Source: Colletes latitarsis (taxonomy: Eukaryota > Arthropoda > Insecta > Hymenoptera > Colletidae). From it: DNA of 64,000 bases. Location: NCBI RefSeq assembly GCF_051014445.1, contig NW_027488367.1:26211501-26275500 (forward strand). The letters are read 5' to 3'. The notes under the pieces were generated by a model. That model saw only the letters and a list, made by a program, of their open reading frames with translations. It had not been told where the DNA came from and ran no database searches. Numbering within the stretch: the stretch's first letter is position 1; each line of letters opens with the position of its first letter. Positions 26,015 through 39,771 of this stretch are shown piece by piece. A program made the position numbers and the translations under genes.

Positions 26015-29000
26015 AGTAATGTGGTACCACACTGAAACAGTCCATTAAACCTGGTTTCGATGAATATTTTAGAGGTTAACGCATGTTAGGTCTGGGATAG
26101 GTCTAGGATTTGCCCTCATCAGGCTCATACTTTCGCATATTTTTCATACTTCATGGCTAGATCCTGGGCTTTTTCTGGTTTGGATCACGTAGTAATGTGG
26201 TACCACACGGAAACAGTCCATTAAACCTGGTTTCGATCGATATTTTAGAAGATAACGCATGTTAGGTCTAGGATAGGCCTGGGATTTGCCCTCATCAGAC
26301 ACATAATTTCGCATTCTTTACGTACTTGTTGAACAGCTACTGGGTTTTTTTCTGGTTTGGATCACGCAGTAATGTGGTACCACACTGAAACTGTTGATTA
26401 AACCTGGTCTCGATCAATATTTTTGAGGATAACGCATGTTAGGTCTAGGTTAGGCCTGGGATTTGCCCTCATCAGGGTCATACTTTCGCAGTTTTAACAT
26501 ACATGTTGACCTGATCGACGGTTTTTTCTGCTTTGGATCGCGTAGTAAAGTGTTACCACACTGAAACAGTCCATTAAACCTGGTTTCGATCAATATTTTG
26601 GAGGATAACGCAATTTAGGTCTGGGATAGGTCTGGGATTCGCCCTCATCAGACTCATACTTTCGCACACTTCACATACTCGTTGAACAGATCCTGGGTTT
26701 TTTCTGGGTTGGAACACATGGTAATGTGGTACCACACTGAAACAGTCCATTAAACCTGGTCTTGATAAATATTTTAGAGGATAACGCATGTTACGTCAGG
26801 GTAAGGTCTAGGATTTGCCCTCATCAGGCTCATACTTTCGCATATGTCTAATACTTCATGGCTAGATCCTGGGCTATTTCTGGATTGCATCACGTAGTAA
26901 TGTAGTACCTCACTGAAACAGACGATTAACCCTGGTGTCGATCAATATTTTAGAGGATAACACATGTTAGGTCTAGGTTAGGCCTGGGATTTGACCTCAT
27001 CAGACTCATACTTTCGCACACTTCACATGCTCGTTGAACACATCCTGGGTTTTTTCTGGTTTGGAAGACATAGTAATGTGGTACCACACTGAAACAGTCC
27101 ATTAAACCTGGTTTCGATCAATATTTTAGAGGATAATGCATGTTAGGTCTAGGTTAGGCCTGGGATTTGCCCTCATCAGGGTCATACTTTCGCGTTTTTC
27201 ACATACTTGTTGAACAGATACTGGGTTTTTTTTTGGTTTGGATCATGTAGTAATGTGGTACCACACTGAAACAGTCGATTAACCCTGGTTTCGAACAATA
27301 TTTTAGAGGATAACGCAAGTTAGGTCTCGGTTAGGCCTGGGATTTAACCTCATCAGACTCATACTTTCGCACACTTCACATACTCGTTGAACAGATCCTG
27401 GGTTTTTTCTGGTTTGGAACACATAGTAATGTGGTACCACACTGAAACAGTCCATTAAACCTGGTCTTGATAAATATTTTAGAGGATAACGCATGTTACG
27501 TCACGGTAAGGTCTAGGATTTGCCCTCATCAGGCTCATACTTTCGCATATTTCTAATACTTCATGGCTAGATCCTGGGCTATTTCTGGATTGCATCACGT
27601 AGTAATGTAGTACCTCACTGAAACAGTCGATTAACCCTGGTTTCGATCAATATTTTAGAGGATAACACATGTTAGGTCTAGGTTAGGCCTGGGATTTGAC
27701 CTCATCAGACTCATACTTTCGCACACTTCACATACTCGTAGAACAGATCCTGGGTTTTTTGTAGTTTGGATCACGTAGTAATGTGGTACCACACTGAAAC
27801 AGTCCATTAAACCTGGTTTCGATCAATATTTTTGAGGATAACGCATGTTAGGTCTGGGTTAGGTCTAGGATTTGCCCTCGTCAGGATCATACTTTCGCAT
27901 TTTTCACATACTTGTTGAACAGATCCTGGGTTTTTTCTGGTTTGGATCACGTAGTGGTGTGGTACCACACTGAAACAGTCCATTAAACCTGGTTTGGATC
28001 AATATTTTAGAGGATAACGCATGTTAGGTCTAGGTTAGGTCTGGGATTTTCACTCATCAGACTCATACTTTCGCATTCTTCGCATACTTGTTGAGCGGAT
28101 CCTGGGTTTTTTCTGGTTTGGTTCACGTAGTAATGTGGTACCACACTGAAACAGTCGATTAAACCTGGTTTCGAACAATATTTTAGAGGATAACGCAAGT
28201 TAGGTCTGGGATACGTCTGGGATTTGACCTCATCAGACTCATACTTTCGCACACTTCACATACTCGTTGAACAGATCCTGGGTTATTTTCTGGTTTGGAT
28301 CACATAGTAATGTGGTACCACACTGAAACAGTCGATTAAACCAGGTTTCGGTCAATATTTTAGAGGATAACGCATGTTAGGTCTAGGTTAGGCCTGGGAT
28401 TTTCACTCATCAGACTCATACTTTCGCATTCTTCGCATACTTGTTGAACGGATCCTGGGTTTTTTCTGGTTTGGATCACGAAGTAGTGTGGTACCACACT
28501 GAAACAGTCCATTAAACCTGGTTTCGCTCAATATTTTAGAGGATAACGCATGTTAGGTCTAGGTTAGGTCTGGGATTTGCTCTCATCAGGCTCATTCTTT
28601 CGCATATTTCTCATACTTGATGGCTAGATCATGGGCTTTTTCTGGATTGCATCACGTAGTAATGTAGTACCACACTGAAACAGTCAATGAAACCTGGTTT
28701 CCATCAATATTTTAGTGGACAACGCATGTTAGGTCTAGGTAAGGCCTGAGATTTTCACTGATCAGACTCATACTTTCGCATTCTTCACATACTTGTTGAA
28801 CGGATCCTGGGTGTTTTCTGCTTTTGATCACGTAGTAAATAGGTACCACACTGAAACATTCAATAAAACCTGGTCTTGATAAATATTTTAGAGGATAACG
28901 CATGTTAGGTCTGGGTCAGGTCTAGAATTTGCCCACATCATGCTCATACTTTCGCATCTTTCTCATACATCATGGCTAGATCCTGGGCTATTTCTGGATT

Positions 29001-29184
29001 GTAGCTCGCAGTAATGTGGTACCACGCTGAAACAGTCCATTAAACCTGGTTTCGATCAATATTTTTGAGGATAACGCATGTTAGGTCTGGGATAGGTCTG
29101 GGATTTGCCCTCATGCGGGACATACTTTCGCATTTTTCCATACATGTTGAACAGATCCTGTGTTTTTTCTGGATTGGATCGCGC
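26015..29184. repeat. 18-monomer higher-order repeat, copy 2 (3,170 bp)
   Basis: Carries the same ordered monomers as 23020-26014 plus one extra monomer at about 26940-27115 (AACACATG start, GGAAGACATAG end). Paired markers at the 3,170 bp shift include ATGCGGGAC (25943 and 29113) and the CGAACAATATT monomer (24123 and 27293). Point differences are few, for example ACATCGTAATG at about 24250 against ACATAGTAATG. Confidence 0.87.
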
Positions 29185-30469
29185 AGTAATGTGGTACCAC
29201 ACTGAAACAGTCCACTAAACCTGGTTTCGATCAATATTTTAGAGGATAACGAAAGTTATGTCTAGGTTAGGCCTGGGATTTGGACTCATCAGGGTCATAC
29301 TTTCGCAGTTTTAACATACATGTTGACCTAATCCAGGGTTTTTTCTGCTTTGGATCACGTAGTAATGTGGTACCACACTAAAACAGTCAATTCAACCTGG
29401 TTTCGATCAATATTTTAGGGGATAACGCAAGTTATGTCTGGGATAGGTCTGGGATTTGCCCGCATCAGGCTCATACTTTCGCGTTTTTCACATACTTGTT
29501 GAACGGGTCTTGGGTTTTTTCTGGTGTGGATCACGTAGTAATGTGGTACCGCACCGAAACAATCAATTAAACCTGGTCTTGATAAATATTTTAGAGGATA
29601 ACGCATGTTAGGTCTGGGTTAGGTCTAGGATATGCCCTCATCAGGCTCATACTTTCGCATATTTCTCATACTTCATGGCTGGATCCTGGGCTATTTCTGG
29701 ATTGGATCACGTAGTAATGTGGTACCACACTGAAACAGTCAATTTAACCTGGTTTCGATCAATATTTTAGAGAATAATTCATGTTCGGTCTAGGTTAGGT
29801 CTGCGATTTGCTCTCATCTGGCTCATTCTTTCGCATATTTCTCATACTTGATGGCTAGAGCCTGGGCTTTATCTGGATTGCATCACGTAGTAATGAAGTA
29901 CAACACTGAAACAGTCAATTAAACCTGGTTTCCATCAATATTTTAGAGGACAGCGCATGTTAGGTCTAGGTTAGGCCTGGGATTTGCCCACATCAGGGTC
30001 ATACTTTCGCAGTTTTAACATACATGTTGACCTGATCGAGGGTTTTTTCTGCTTTGGATCACGTAGTAAAGTGGTACGCTGAAACAGTCAATTAAACCTG
30101 GTTTCGATCAATATTTTTCAGGATAACGCATGTTAGGTCTAGGTTAGGCCTGGGATTTTCACTCACCAGACTCATACTTTCGCATTCTTCACATACTCGT
30201 TGAACGGATCCTGGGTTTTTACTGGTTTGGATCACGTAGTAATGTGGTACCACACTGAAACATTCAATTAAACCTGGTTTCCGTCAATATTTTAGAGGAC
30301 AACGCTAGTTAGGTCTGGGTTAGGCCTGGGATTTGCCCTCATCAGACTCATATTTTCGCATACTTCGCATACTTGTTGAACAGATCCTGGGTTTTGTTCC
30401 GGTTTGGATCATGTAGTAGTGTGGTACCACACTGAAACAGTCGATTAAACATGGTTTCGATCACTATCA
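29185..30469. repeat. Mixed monomers between higher-order repeat copies
   Basis: About 7 monomers. The left part belongs to the 8,632 bp-shifted duplication of 20393-21100. The right part holds an AATAATTCATG B monomer with a KpnI-lacking GAAGTACAAC end (near 29895) and diverged A monomers. A 3 bp deletion at about 30077 turns GTGGTACCACGCTG into GTGGTACGCTG and removes the dyad. Confidence 0.75.
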
Positions 30470-32500
30470 TAGAGGATAACGCATGTTAGGTCTAGGATAG
30501 GCCTGGGATTTGCCCTCATCAGACACATAATTTCGCATTCATTACGTACTTGTTGAACAGCTACTGGGTTTTTTTCTGGTTTGGATCACGTAGTAATGTG
30601 GTACCACACTGAAACTGTTGATTAAACCTGGTTTCGATCAATATTTTTGAGGATAACGCATGTTAGGTCTAGGTTAGGCCTGGGATTTGCCCTCATCAGT
30701 GTCATACTTTCGCAGTTTTAACAAACATGTTGACCTGATCGGCGGTTTTTTCTGCTTTGGATCGCGTAGTAAAGTGGTACCACACTGAAACAGTCCATTA
30801 AACCTGGTTTCGATCAATATTTTGGAGGATAACGCAATTTAGGTCTGGGATAGGTCTGGGATTCGCCCTCATCAGACTCATACTTTCGCACACTTCACAT
30901 ACTCGTTGAACAGATCCTGGGTTTTTTCTGGTTTGGAACACATAGTAATGTGGTACCACACTGAAACAGTCCATTAAACCTGGTCTTGCTAAATATTTTA
31001 GAGGATAACGCATGTTACGTCAGGGTAAGGTCTAGGATTTGCCCTCATCAGGCTCATACTTTCGCATATTTCTAATACTTCATGGCTAGATCCTGGGCTA
31101 TTTCTGGATTGCATCACGTAGTAATGTAGTACCTCACTGAAACAGTCGATTAACCCTGGTTTCGATCAATATTTTAGAGGATAACACATGTTAGGTCTAG
31201 GTTAGGCCTGGGATTTGACCTCATCAGACTCATACTTTCGCACACTTCACATACTCGTTGAACAGATCCTGGGTTTTTTCTGGTTTGGAACACATAGTAA
31301 TGTGGTACCACACTGAAACAGTCCATTAAACCTGGTTTCGATCAATATTTTAGAGGATAATGCATGTTAGGTCTAGGTTAGGCCTGGGATTTGCCCTCAT
31401 CAGGGTCATACTTTCGCGTTTTTCACATACTTGTTGAACAGATACTGGGTTTTTTTTTGGTTTGGATCACGTAGTAATGTGGTACCACACTGAAACAGTC
31501 GATTAACCCTGGTTTCGAACAATATTTTAGAGGATAACGCAAGTTAGGTCTAGGTTAGGCCTGGGATTTGACCTCATCAGACTCATACTTTCGCACACTT
31601 CACATACTCGTTGAACAGATCCTGGGTTTTTTCTGGTTTGGAACACATAGTAATGTGGTACCACACTGAAACAGTCCATTAAACCTGGTCTTGATAAATA
31701 TTTTAGAGGATAACGCATGTTACGTCAGGGTAAGGTCTAGGATTTGCCCTCATCAGGCTCATACTTTCGCATATTTCTAATACTTCATGGCTAGATCCTG
31801 GGCTATTTCTGGATTGCATCACGTAGTAATGTAGTACCTCACTGAAACAGTCGATTAACCCTGGTTTCGATCAATATTTTAGAGGATAACACATGTTAGG
31901 TCTAGGTTAGGCCTGGGATTTGACCTCATCAGACTCATACTTTCGCACACTTCACATACTCGTTGAACAGATCCTGGGTTTTTTGTAGTTTGGATCACGT
32001 AGTAATGTGGTACCACACTGAAACAGTCCATTAAACCTGGTTTCGATCAATATTTTTGAGGATAACGCATGTTAGGTCTAGGTTAGGCCTGGGATTTTCA
32101 CTCATCAGACTCATACTTTCGCATTCTTCACATACTTGTTGAACGGATCCTGGGTTTTTTCTGGTTTGGATCACGAAGTAGTGTGGTACCACACTGAAAC
32201 AGTCCATTAAACCTGGTTTCGCTCAATATTTTAGAGGATAACGCATGTTAGGTCTAGGTTAGGTCTGGGATTTGCTCTCATCAGACTCATTCTTTCGCAT
32301 ATTTCTCATACTTGATGGCTAGATCATGGGCTTTTTCTGGATTGCATCACGTAGTAATGTAGTACCACACTGAAACAGTCAATGAAACCTGGTTTCCATC
32401 AATATTTTAGAGGACAACGCAAGTTAGGTCTAGGTAAGGCCTGAGATTTTCACTGATCAGACTCATACTTTCGCATTCTTCACATACTTGTTGAACGGAT
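30470..32500. repeat. 17/18-monomer higher-order repeat, copy 3 (partial, internally deleted)
   Basis: About 30470-32075 matches 26246-27851 at a 4,224 bp shift (24 monomers), and about 32075-32500 matches about 28380-28805 at a 3,695 bp shift. The two shifts differ by three whole monomers, so copy 3 has lost three monomers relative to copy 2. The junction is near 32075, inside the G-rich stretch. Confidence 0.82.
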
Positions 32501-33430
32501 CCTGGGTTTTTTCTGGTTTGGATCACGTAGTAATGTGGTACCACACTGAAACAGTTGATTAATCCTGGTTTGGATCATTAGTTTAGAGAATAACTCATGT
32601 TAGGTCTGGGTTAGGTCTAGGATTTGCCCCCAGCAGGCTCATACTTTCGCATATTTCTCATACTTGATGGCTCGATCCTGGGCTTTTTCTGGATTGGATC
32701 ACGCAGTAATGTGGTACCACACTGAAACAGTCCATCAAAACCTTGTTTCGATCAATATTTTAGCGGATAACGCATGTTATGTCTAGGTTAGGCCTGGGAT
32801 TTGCCCTCATCAGGCTCATACTTTCGCATATTTCTCATACTTGATGGCTAGATCCTGAGCTTTTTCTGGATTGGATCACGTACTAATGTGGTACCACACT
32901 GAAACAGTCCATTAGACCTGGTTTCGATCAATATTTTAGAGAATAACGCATGTTATGTCTAGGTTAGGCCTGGGATTTGCCCTCAACAGGCTCATACTTT
33001 CGCATATTTCTCATATTTGTTGAACAGATCCCTGGCTTTTTCTGGTTTGGATCACGTAGTGAAGAGGTACCACACTGAAACAGACGATTAATCCTGGTCT
33101 CGGTCAATATTTTATAGGATAACGCAAGTTCGGTCTGGGAAAGGTCTGGGATTTGCCCTCATCAGGTCGTATTTTCGCATATTTCTCATACTTGTTGAAC
33201 AGATCCTGGGTTTTTTCTGGTTTGGATCACGTAGTAATGTGGTACCACACTGAAACAGTCCATTAAACCTGGTTTCCATCAATATTTTGGAGGACAACGC
33301 AAGTTAGGTCTGGGATAGGTCTGGGATTTACGGTCGTCAGGGTCATGCTATCGCATTTTTAACATACTTGTTGATCAGATCCAGGGTTTTTCTGGTTTGG
33401 ATCACGTAGTAAAGTGGTACCACACTGAAA
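32501..33430. repeat. Transition block; duplicated 20.6 kb downstream
   Basis: This segment matches about 53064-53994 at a constant 20,564 bp shift: GATTAATCCTGG at 32557 and 53121, CGGTCAATATTTTATAGG at 33101 and 53665. It contains the first GATTAATCCTGG, TATGTCTAGG and TAGCGG monomers seen reading left to right, and so marks the switch from the left to the right monomer population. The far copy differs at scattered sites, and the wider match (to about 33.8 kb) includes a one-monomer difference. Confidence 0.8.
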
Positions 33431-35312
33431 CAGTCCATTAAACCTGGTTTCGATCAATATTTTAGCGGATAACGCATGTTATGTCTAGGTTAGGCCTGGG
33501 ATTTGCCCTCATTAGGCTCATACTTTCGCATATTTCTCATACTTGATGGCTAGATCCTGGGCTTTTTCTGGATTGGATCACGTACTAATGTGGTACCACA
33601 CTGAAACAGTCGATTAATCCTATTCTCGATCAATATTTTAGAGGATAACTCATGCTAGGTCTAGGTTAGGCCTGAGATTTGCCCTCATCAGACCCATACT
33701 TTCGCATTCTTCACATACTTGTTGAACAGATCCTGGGTTATTTCTGGTTTGGATCACCTATTAAAGTGGTACCACACTGAAACAGTCGATTAATCCTGGT
33801 CACGATCAATATTTTAGAGGATAACGCATGTTAGGTCTAGGTTAGGTCTGGGATTTGCTCTCATCAGACTCATTCTTTCGCATATTTCTCATACTTGATG
33901 GCTAGATCATGGGCTTTTTCTGGATTGCATCACGTAGTAATGTAGTACCACACTGAAACAGTCAATGAAACCTGGTTTCCATCAATATTTTAGAGGACAA
34001 CGCAAGTTAGGTCTAGGTAAGGCCTGAGATTTTCACTGATCAGACTCATACTTTCGCATTCTCCACATACTTGTTGAACAGATCCTGGGTTTTTTCTGGT
34101 TTCGATCACGTAGTAATGTGGTACCACACTGAAACAGTCCATTAAACCTGGTTTCGATCAATATTTTAGCGGATAACGCATGTTATGTCTAGGTTAGGCC
34201 TGGGATTTGCCCTCATTAGGCTCATACTTTCGCATATTTCTCATACTTGATGGCTAGATCCTGGGCTTTTTCTGGATTGGATCACGTACTAATGTGGTAC
34301 CACACTGAAACAGTCCATTAGACCTGGTTTCGATCAATATTTTAGAGAATAACGCATGTTATGACTAGGTTGGGCCTGGGATTTGCCTTCGTCAGACTCA
34401 TACTTGCGCATTCTTCACATACTTGTTGAACAGATCCTGGGTTTTTTCTGGTTTGGATCACGTAGTAATGTGGTACCACACTGAAAAAGTGCATTAAACC
34501 TGGTTTGGATCATTATTTTTGAGAATAACGCATGTTATGTCTAGGTTGGGCCTGGGATTTGCCCTCATTAGGCTCATACTTTCGCATATTTCTCATACTT
34601 GATGGCTAGATCCTGGGCTTTTTCTGGTTTGGATCACGTAGTAATGTGGTACCACACTGAAACAGTCCATTAAACCTGGTGTCGATCAATATTTTAGAGG
34701 ATAACGCATGTTATGTCTAGGTTAGGTCTGGGATTTGCCCTCATCAGACTCATACTTTCGCATATTTCTCAGACTTGTTGGCCAGACTCTGTGCTTTCAC
34801 TGGTTTGGACACGTAGTAATGTGGTACCACACTGAAACAGTCGATTAAACCTGGTTTCGATCAATATTTTAGAGGATAACGCATGTTATGTCTAGGTTGG
34901 GCCTGGGATTTGCCCTCATCAGGCTCATAGTTTCGCGTTTTTCACATACTTGTAGAACAGATCCTGGGTTTTTTCTGGTTTGGATCACGTAGTAATGTGG
35001 TACGACACTGAAACAGTCCATTAAACCTGGTTTCCATCAATATTTTGGAGGACAACGCAAGTTAGGTCTGGGATAGGTCTGGGATTTGCCCTCATCAGGG
35101 TCATGCTTTCGCATTTTTAACATACTTGTTGAACAGATCCAGGGTTTTTCTGGTTTGGATCACGTAGTAAAGTGGTACCACACTGAAACAGTCGATTAAT
35201 CCTGGTCTCGAACAATATTTTAGAGGATGACTCATGCTAGGTCTAGGCTAGGCCGGGGATTTGCCCTCATCAGACCCATACTTTCGCATTCTTCACATAC
35301 TTGTTGAACAGA
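33300..35312. repeat. Duplicated segment, partner at 37167-38827
   Basis: 33300-34275 matches 37167-38142 at a 3,867 bp shift (22 monomers; GGATTTACGGTCGTCAGGG and TAATCCTATTCTCG are shared markers). 34620-35312 matches 38135-38827 at a 3,515 bp shift (20 monomers). The partner therefore lacks two monomers present here at about 34275-34620. This overlaps another duplication (34105-36071), so the region is a mosaic of nested exchanges. Confidence 0.82.
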
Positions 35313-36071
35313 TCCAGGGTTTTTCTGGTTTGGATCACGTAGTAAAGTGGTACCACACTGAAACAGTCGATTAATCCTGGTCTCGATCAATATTTTAGAG
35401 GGTAACTCATGCTAGGTCTAGGTTAGGCCTGTGATTTGCCCTCATCAGTCTCATACTTTCGCATATTTCTCAAACTTGTTGGCCAGATTCTGTGCTTTCA
35501 CTGGTTTGGACACGTAGTAATGTGGTACCACACTGAAACAGTCGATTAAACCTGGTTTCGATCAATATTTTAGAGGATAACGCAAGTTATGTCTGGGATA
35601 GGTCTGGGAATTGCCCACATCAGGCTCATAGTTTCGCGTTTTTCACATACTTGTTGAACAGGTCCTGGGTTATTTCTGGTTTGGATCAGGTAGTAATGTG
35701 GTACCACACAGTGACAGTCGATTAAACCTGGTTTCGATCAATATTGTAGAGGATAACTCATGTTAGGCCTAGGTTAAGCCTGGGATTTGCCCTCATCAGA
35801 CCCATACTTTCGGATTCATCACATACTTGTTGAACAGATCCTGGGTTATTTCTGGTTTGGATCAGGTAGTAATGTGGTACCACACTGAAACAGTCAATTA
35901 AACCTGGTCACGATCAACATTTTAGAGGATAACGCCGGTTAGGACTCGGTTAGGTGTGGGATTTGCCCTCATCAGGCTCATACTTTCGCATATTTCTCAT
36001 ACTTGATAGCAAGATCCGTTGCTTTTTCTGGATTGGATCACATAGTGATGTAGTACCACACTGAATCAGTC
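34105..36071. repeat. 11-monomer segment duplicated at 39554-41520
   Basis: About 1.97 kb repeats at a constant 5,449 bp shift (31 monomers): CCATTAAACCTGG with A at 34141 and 39590, TCGATCAATATTTTAGAGG at 34682 and 40131, ACTTGATAGCAAGATCC at 36001 and 41450. The match ends where TCAGTCGATTAATCC (36071) faces TCAGTCAATTACACC (41520). It contains the 175 bp CCAGGG monomers and the unusual TGATAGCAAGATCCGTTGC monomer. Confidence 0.85.
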
Positions 36072-37168
36072 GATTAATCCTGGTCACGATCAATATTTTA
36101 GAGGATGACGCATGTTAGGTCTAGGTTAGGTCTGGTATTTGCTCTCATCAGACTCATTCTTTCGCATATTTCTCATACTTGATGGCTAGATCATGGGCTT
36201 TTTCTGGATTGCATCACGTAGTAATGTAGTACCACACTGAAACAGTCAATGAAACCTGGTTTCCATCAATATTTTAGAGGACAACGCAAGTTAGGTCTAG
36301 GTAAGGCCTGAGATTTTCACTGATCAGACTCATACTTTCGCATTCTCCACATACTTGTTGAACAGATCCTGGGTTTTTTCTGGTTTCGATCACGTAGTAA
36401 TGTGGTACCACACTGAAACAGTCCATTAAACCTGGTTTCGGTCAATATTTTAGAGAATAACGCATGTTAGGTCTTGGTTAGGTCTGGGATTTGCCCTAAT
36501 CAGGCTCATAATTTCGCATATTTCTCATACTTCCTGGCTAGATCCTGGGCTTTTTCTGGATTGGATCACGTAGTAATGTGGTACCACACTGAAACAGTCC
36601 ATTAAACCTGGTTTCGATCAATATTTTAGCGGATAACGCATGTTATGTCTAGGTTAGGCCTGGGATTTGCCCTCATTAGGCTCATACTTTCGCATATTTC
36701 TCATACTTGATGGCTAGATCCTGGGCTTTTTCTGGATTGGATCACGTACTAATGTGGTACCACACTGAAACAGTCCATTAGACCTGGTTTCGATCAATAT
36801 TTTAGAGAATAACGCATGTTATGTCTAGGTTGGGCCTGGGATTTGCCCTCGTCAGACTCATACTTGCGCATTCTTCACATACTTGTTGAACAGATCCTGG
36901 GTTTTTTCTGGTTTGGATCACGTAGTAATGTGGTACCACACTGAAAAAGTGCATTAAACCTGGTTTGGATCATTATTTTTGAGAATAACGCATGTTATGT
37001 CTAGGTTGGGCCTGGGATTTGCCCTCATTAGGCTCATACTTTCGCATATTTCTCATACTTGATGGCTAGATCCTGGGCTTTTTCTGGTTTGGATCACGTA
37101 GTAATGTGGTACCACACTGAAACAGTCCATTAAACCTGGTGTCGATCAATATTTTAGAGGATAACGCA
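35815..37168. repeat. Segment duplicated at 38804-40157 (17-monomer shift)
   Basis: About 1.35 kb repeats at a 2,989 bp shift (17 monomers): ACATACTTGTTG at 35821 and 38810, ACTTGATAGC at 36001 and 38990, CACGATCAATATT at 36085 and 39074. Left of 35815 the sequences differ (CGGATTCATC against CGCATTCTTC). Right of 37168, GCAAGTTAGG faces GCATGTTATG. Confidence 0.85.
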
Positions 37169-38827
37169 AGTTAGGTCTGGGATAGGTCTGGGATTTACGG
37201 TCGTCAGGGTCATGCTTTCGCATTTTTAACATACTTGTTGATCAGATCCAGGGTTTTTCTGGTTTGGATCACGTAGTAAAGTGGTACCACACTGAAACAG
37301 TCCATTAAACCTGGTTTCGATCAATATTTTAGCGGATAACGCATGTTATGTCTAGGTTAGGCCTGGGATTTGCCCTCATTAGGCTCATACTTTCGCATAT
37401 TTCTCATACTTGATGGCTAGATCCTGGGCTTTTTCTGGATTGGATCACGTACTAATGTGGTACCACACTGAAACAGTCGATTAATCCTATTCTCGATCAA
37501 TATTTTAGAGGATAACTCATGCTAGGTCTAGGTTAGGCCTGAGATTTGCCCTCATCAGACCCATACTTTCGCATTCTTCACATACTTGTTGAACAGATCC
37601 TGGGTTATTTCTGGTTTGGATCACCTAGTAAAGTGGTACCACACTGAAACAGTCGATTAATCCTGGTCACGATCAATATTTTAGAGGATAACGCATGTTA
37701 GGTCTAGGTTAGGTCTGGGATTTGCTCTCATCAGACTCATTCTTTCGCATATTTCTCATACTTGATGGCTAGATCATGGGCTTTTTCTGGATTGCATCAC
37801 GTAGTAATGTAGTACCACACTGAAACAGTCAATGAAACCTGGTTTCCATCAATATTTTAGAGGACAACGCAAGTTAGGTCTAGGTAAGGCCTGAGATTTT
37901 CACTGATCAGACTCATACTTTCGCATTCTCCACATACTTGTTGAACAGATCCTGGGTTTTTTCTGGTTTCGATCACGTAGTAATGTGGTACCACACTGAA
38001 ACAGTCCATTAAACCTGGTTTCGATCAATATTTTAGCGGATAACGCATGTTATGTCTAGGTTAGGCCTGGGATTTGCCCTCATTAGGCTCATACTTTCGC
38101 ATATTTCTCATACTTGATGGCTAGATCCTGGGCTTTTTCTGGTTTGGATCACGTAGTAATGTGGTACCACACTGAAACAGTCCATTAAACCTGGTGTCGA
38201 TCAATATTTTAGAGGATAACGCATGTTATGTCTAGGTTAGGTCTGGGATTTGCCCTCATCAGACTCATACTTTCGCATATTTCTCAAACTTGTTGGCCAG
38301 ATTCTGTGCTTTCACTGGTTTGGACACGTAGTAATGTGGTACCACACTGAAACAGTCGATTAAACCTGGTTTCGATCAATATTTTAGAGGATAACGCATG
38401 TTATGTCTAGGTTGGGCCTGGGATTTGCCCTCATCAGGCTCATAGTTTCGCGTTTTTCACATACTTGTAGAACAGATCCTGGGTTTTTTCTGGTTTGGAT
38501 CACGTATTAATGTGGTACGACACTGAAACAGTCCATTAAACCTGGTTTCCATCAATATTTTGGAGGACAACGCAAGTTAGGTCTGGGATAGGTCTGGGAT
38601 TTGCCCTCATCAGGGTCATGCTTTCGCATTTTTAACATACTTCTTGAACAGATCCAGGGTTTTTCTGGTTTGGATCACGTAGTAAAGTGGTACCACACTG
38701 AAACAGTCGATTAATCCTGGTCTCGAACAATATTTTAGAGGATGACTCATGCTAGGTCTAGGCTAGGCCGGGGATTTGCCCTCATCAGACCCATACTTTC
38801 GCATTCTTCACATACTTGTTGAACAGA
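37167..38827. repeat. Copy of 33300-35312 lacking two monomers
   Basis: Derived from, or shared with, 33300-35312, with a two-monomer internal deletion near 38140. Its right edge (about 38805-38830) abuts the start of the copy of 35815-37168, so the block boundary marks an exchange point. Point differences are few, for example CACGTATTAATG at about 38504 in place of CACGTAGTAATG. Confidence 0.82.
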
Positions 38828-39595
38828 TCCTGGGTTATTTCTGGTTTGGATCAGGTAGTAATGTGGTACCACACTGAAACAGTCAATTAAACCTGGTCAC
38901 GATCAACATTTTAGAGGATAACGCCGGTTAGGACTCGGTTAGGTGTGGGATTTGCCCTCATCAGGCTCATACTTTCGCATATTTCTCATACTTGATAGCA
39001 AGATCCGTTGCTTTTTCTGGATTGGATCACATAGTGATGTAGTACCACACTGAATCAGTCGATTAATCCTGGTCACGATCAATATTTTAGAGGATGACGC
39101 ATGTTAGGTCTAGGTTAGGTCTGGGATTTGCTCTCATCAGACTCATTCTTTCGCATATTTCTCATACTTGATGGCTAGATCATGGGCTTTTTCTGGATTG
39201 CATCACGTAGTAATGTAGTACCACACTGAAACAGTCAATGAAACCTGGTTTCCATCAATATTTTAGAGGACAACGCAAGTTAGGTCTAGGTAAGGCCTGA
39301 GATTTTCACTGATCAGACTCATACTTTCGCATTCTCCACATACTTGTTGAACAGATCCTGGGTTTTTTCTGGTTTCGATCACGTAGTAATGTGGTACCAC
39401 ACTGAAACAGTCCATTAAACCTGGTTTCGGTCAATATTTTAGAGAATAACGCATGTTAGGTCTTGGTTAGGTCTGGGATTTGCCCTAATCAGGCTCATAA
39501 TTTCGCATATTTCTCATACTTCCTGGCTAGATCCTGGGCTTTTTCTGGATTGGATCACGTAGTAATGTGGTACCACACTGAAACAGTCCATTAAA

Positions 39596-39771
39596 CCTGG
39601 TTTCGATCAATATTTTAGCGGATAACGCATGTTATGTCTAGGTTAGGCCTGGGATTTGCCCTCATTAGGCTCATACTTTCGCATATTTCTCATACTTGAT
39701 GGCTAGATCCTGGGCTTTTTCTGGATTGGATCACGTACTAATGTGGTACCACACTGAAACAGTCCATTAGA
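39596..39771. repeat. Representative right-domain B monomer with TAGCGG and TATGTCTAGG
   Basis: This 176 bp monomer has ATTTTAGCGGATAACGCATG, then TTATGTCTAGGTTAGGCC, a CATTAGGCTC segment, the B-type GATGGCTAGATCCTGGGC region, and CACGTACTAATG before the KpnI dyad. The TAGCGG and CGTACTAATG variants recur in near-identical monomers at about 33.4, 34.1, 36.6, 37.3, 42.1, 42.6, 53.3, 54.5 and 59.8 kb. I did not notice them left of about 32.7 kb, so they are diagnostic of the right-hand domain. Confidence 0.85.
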
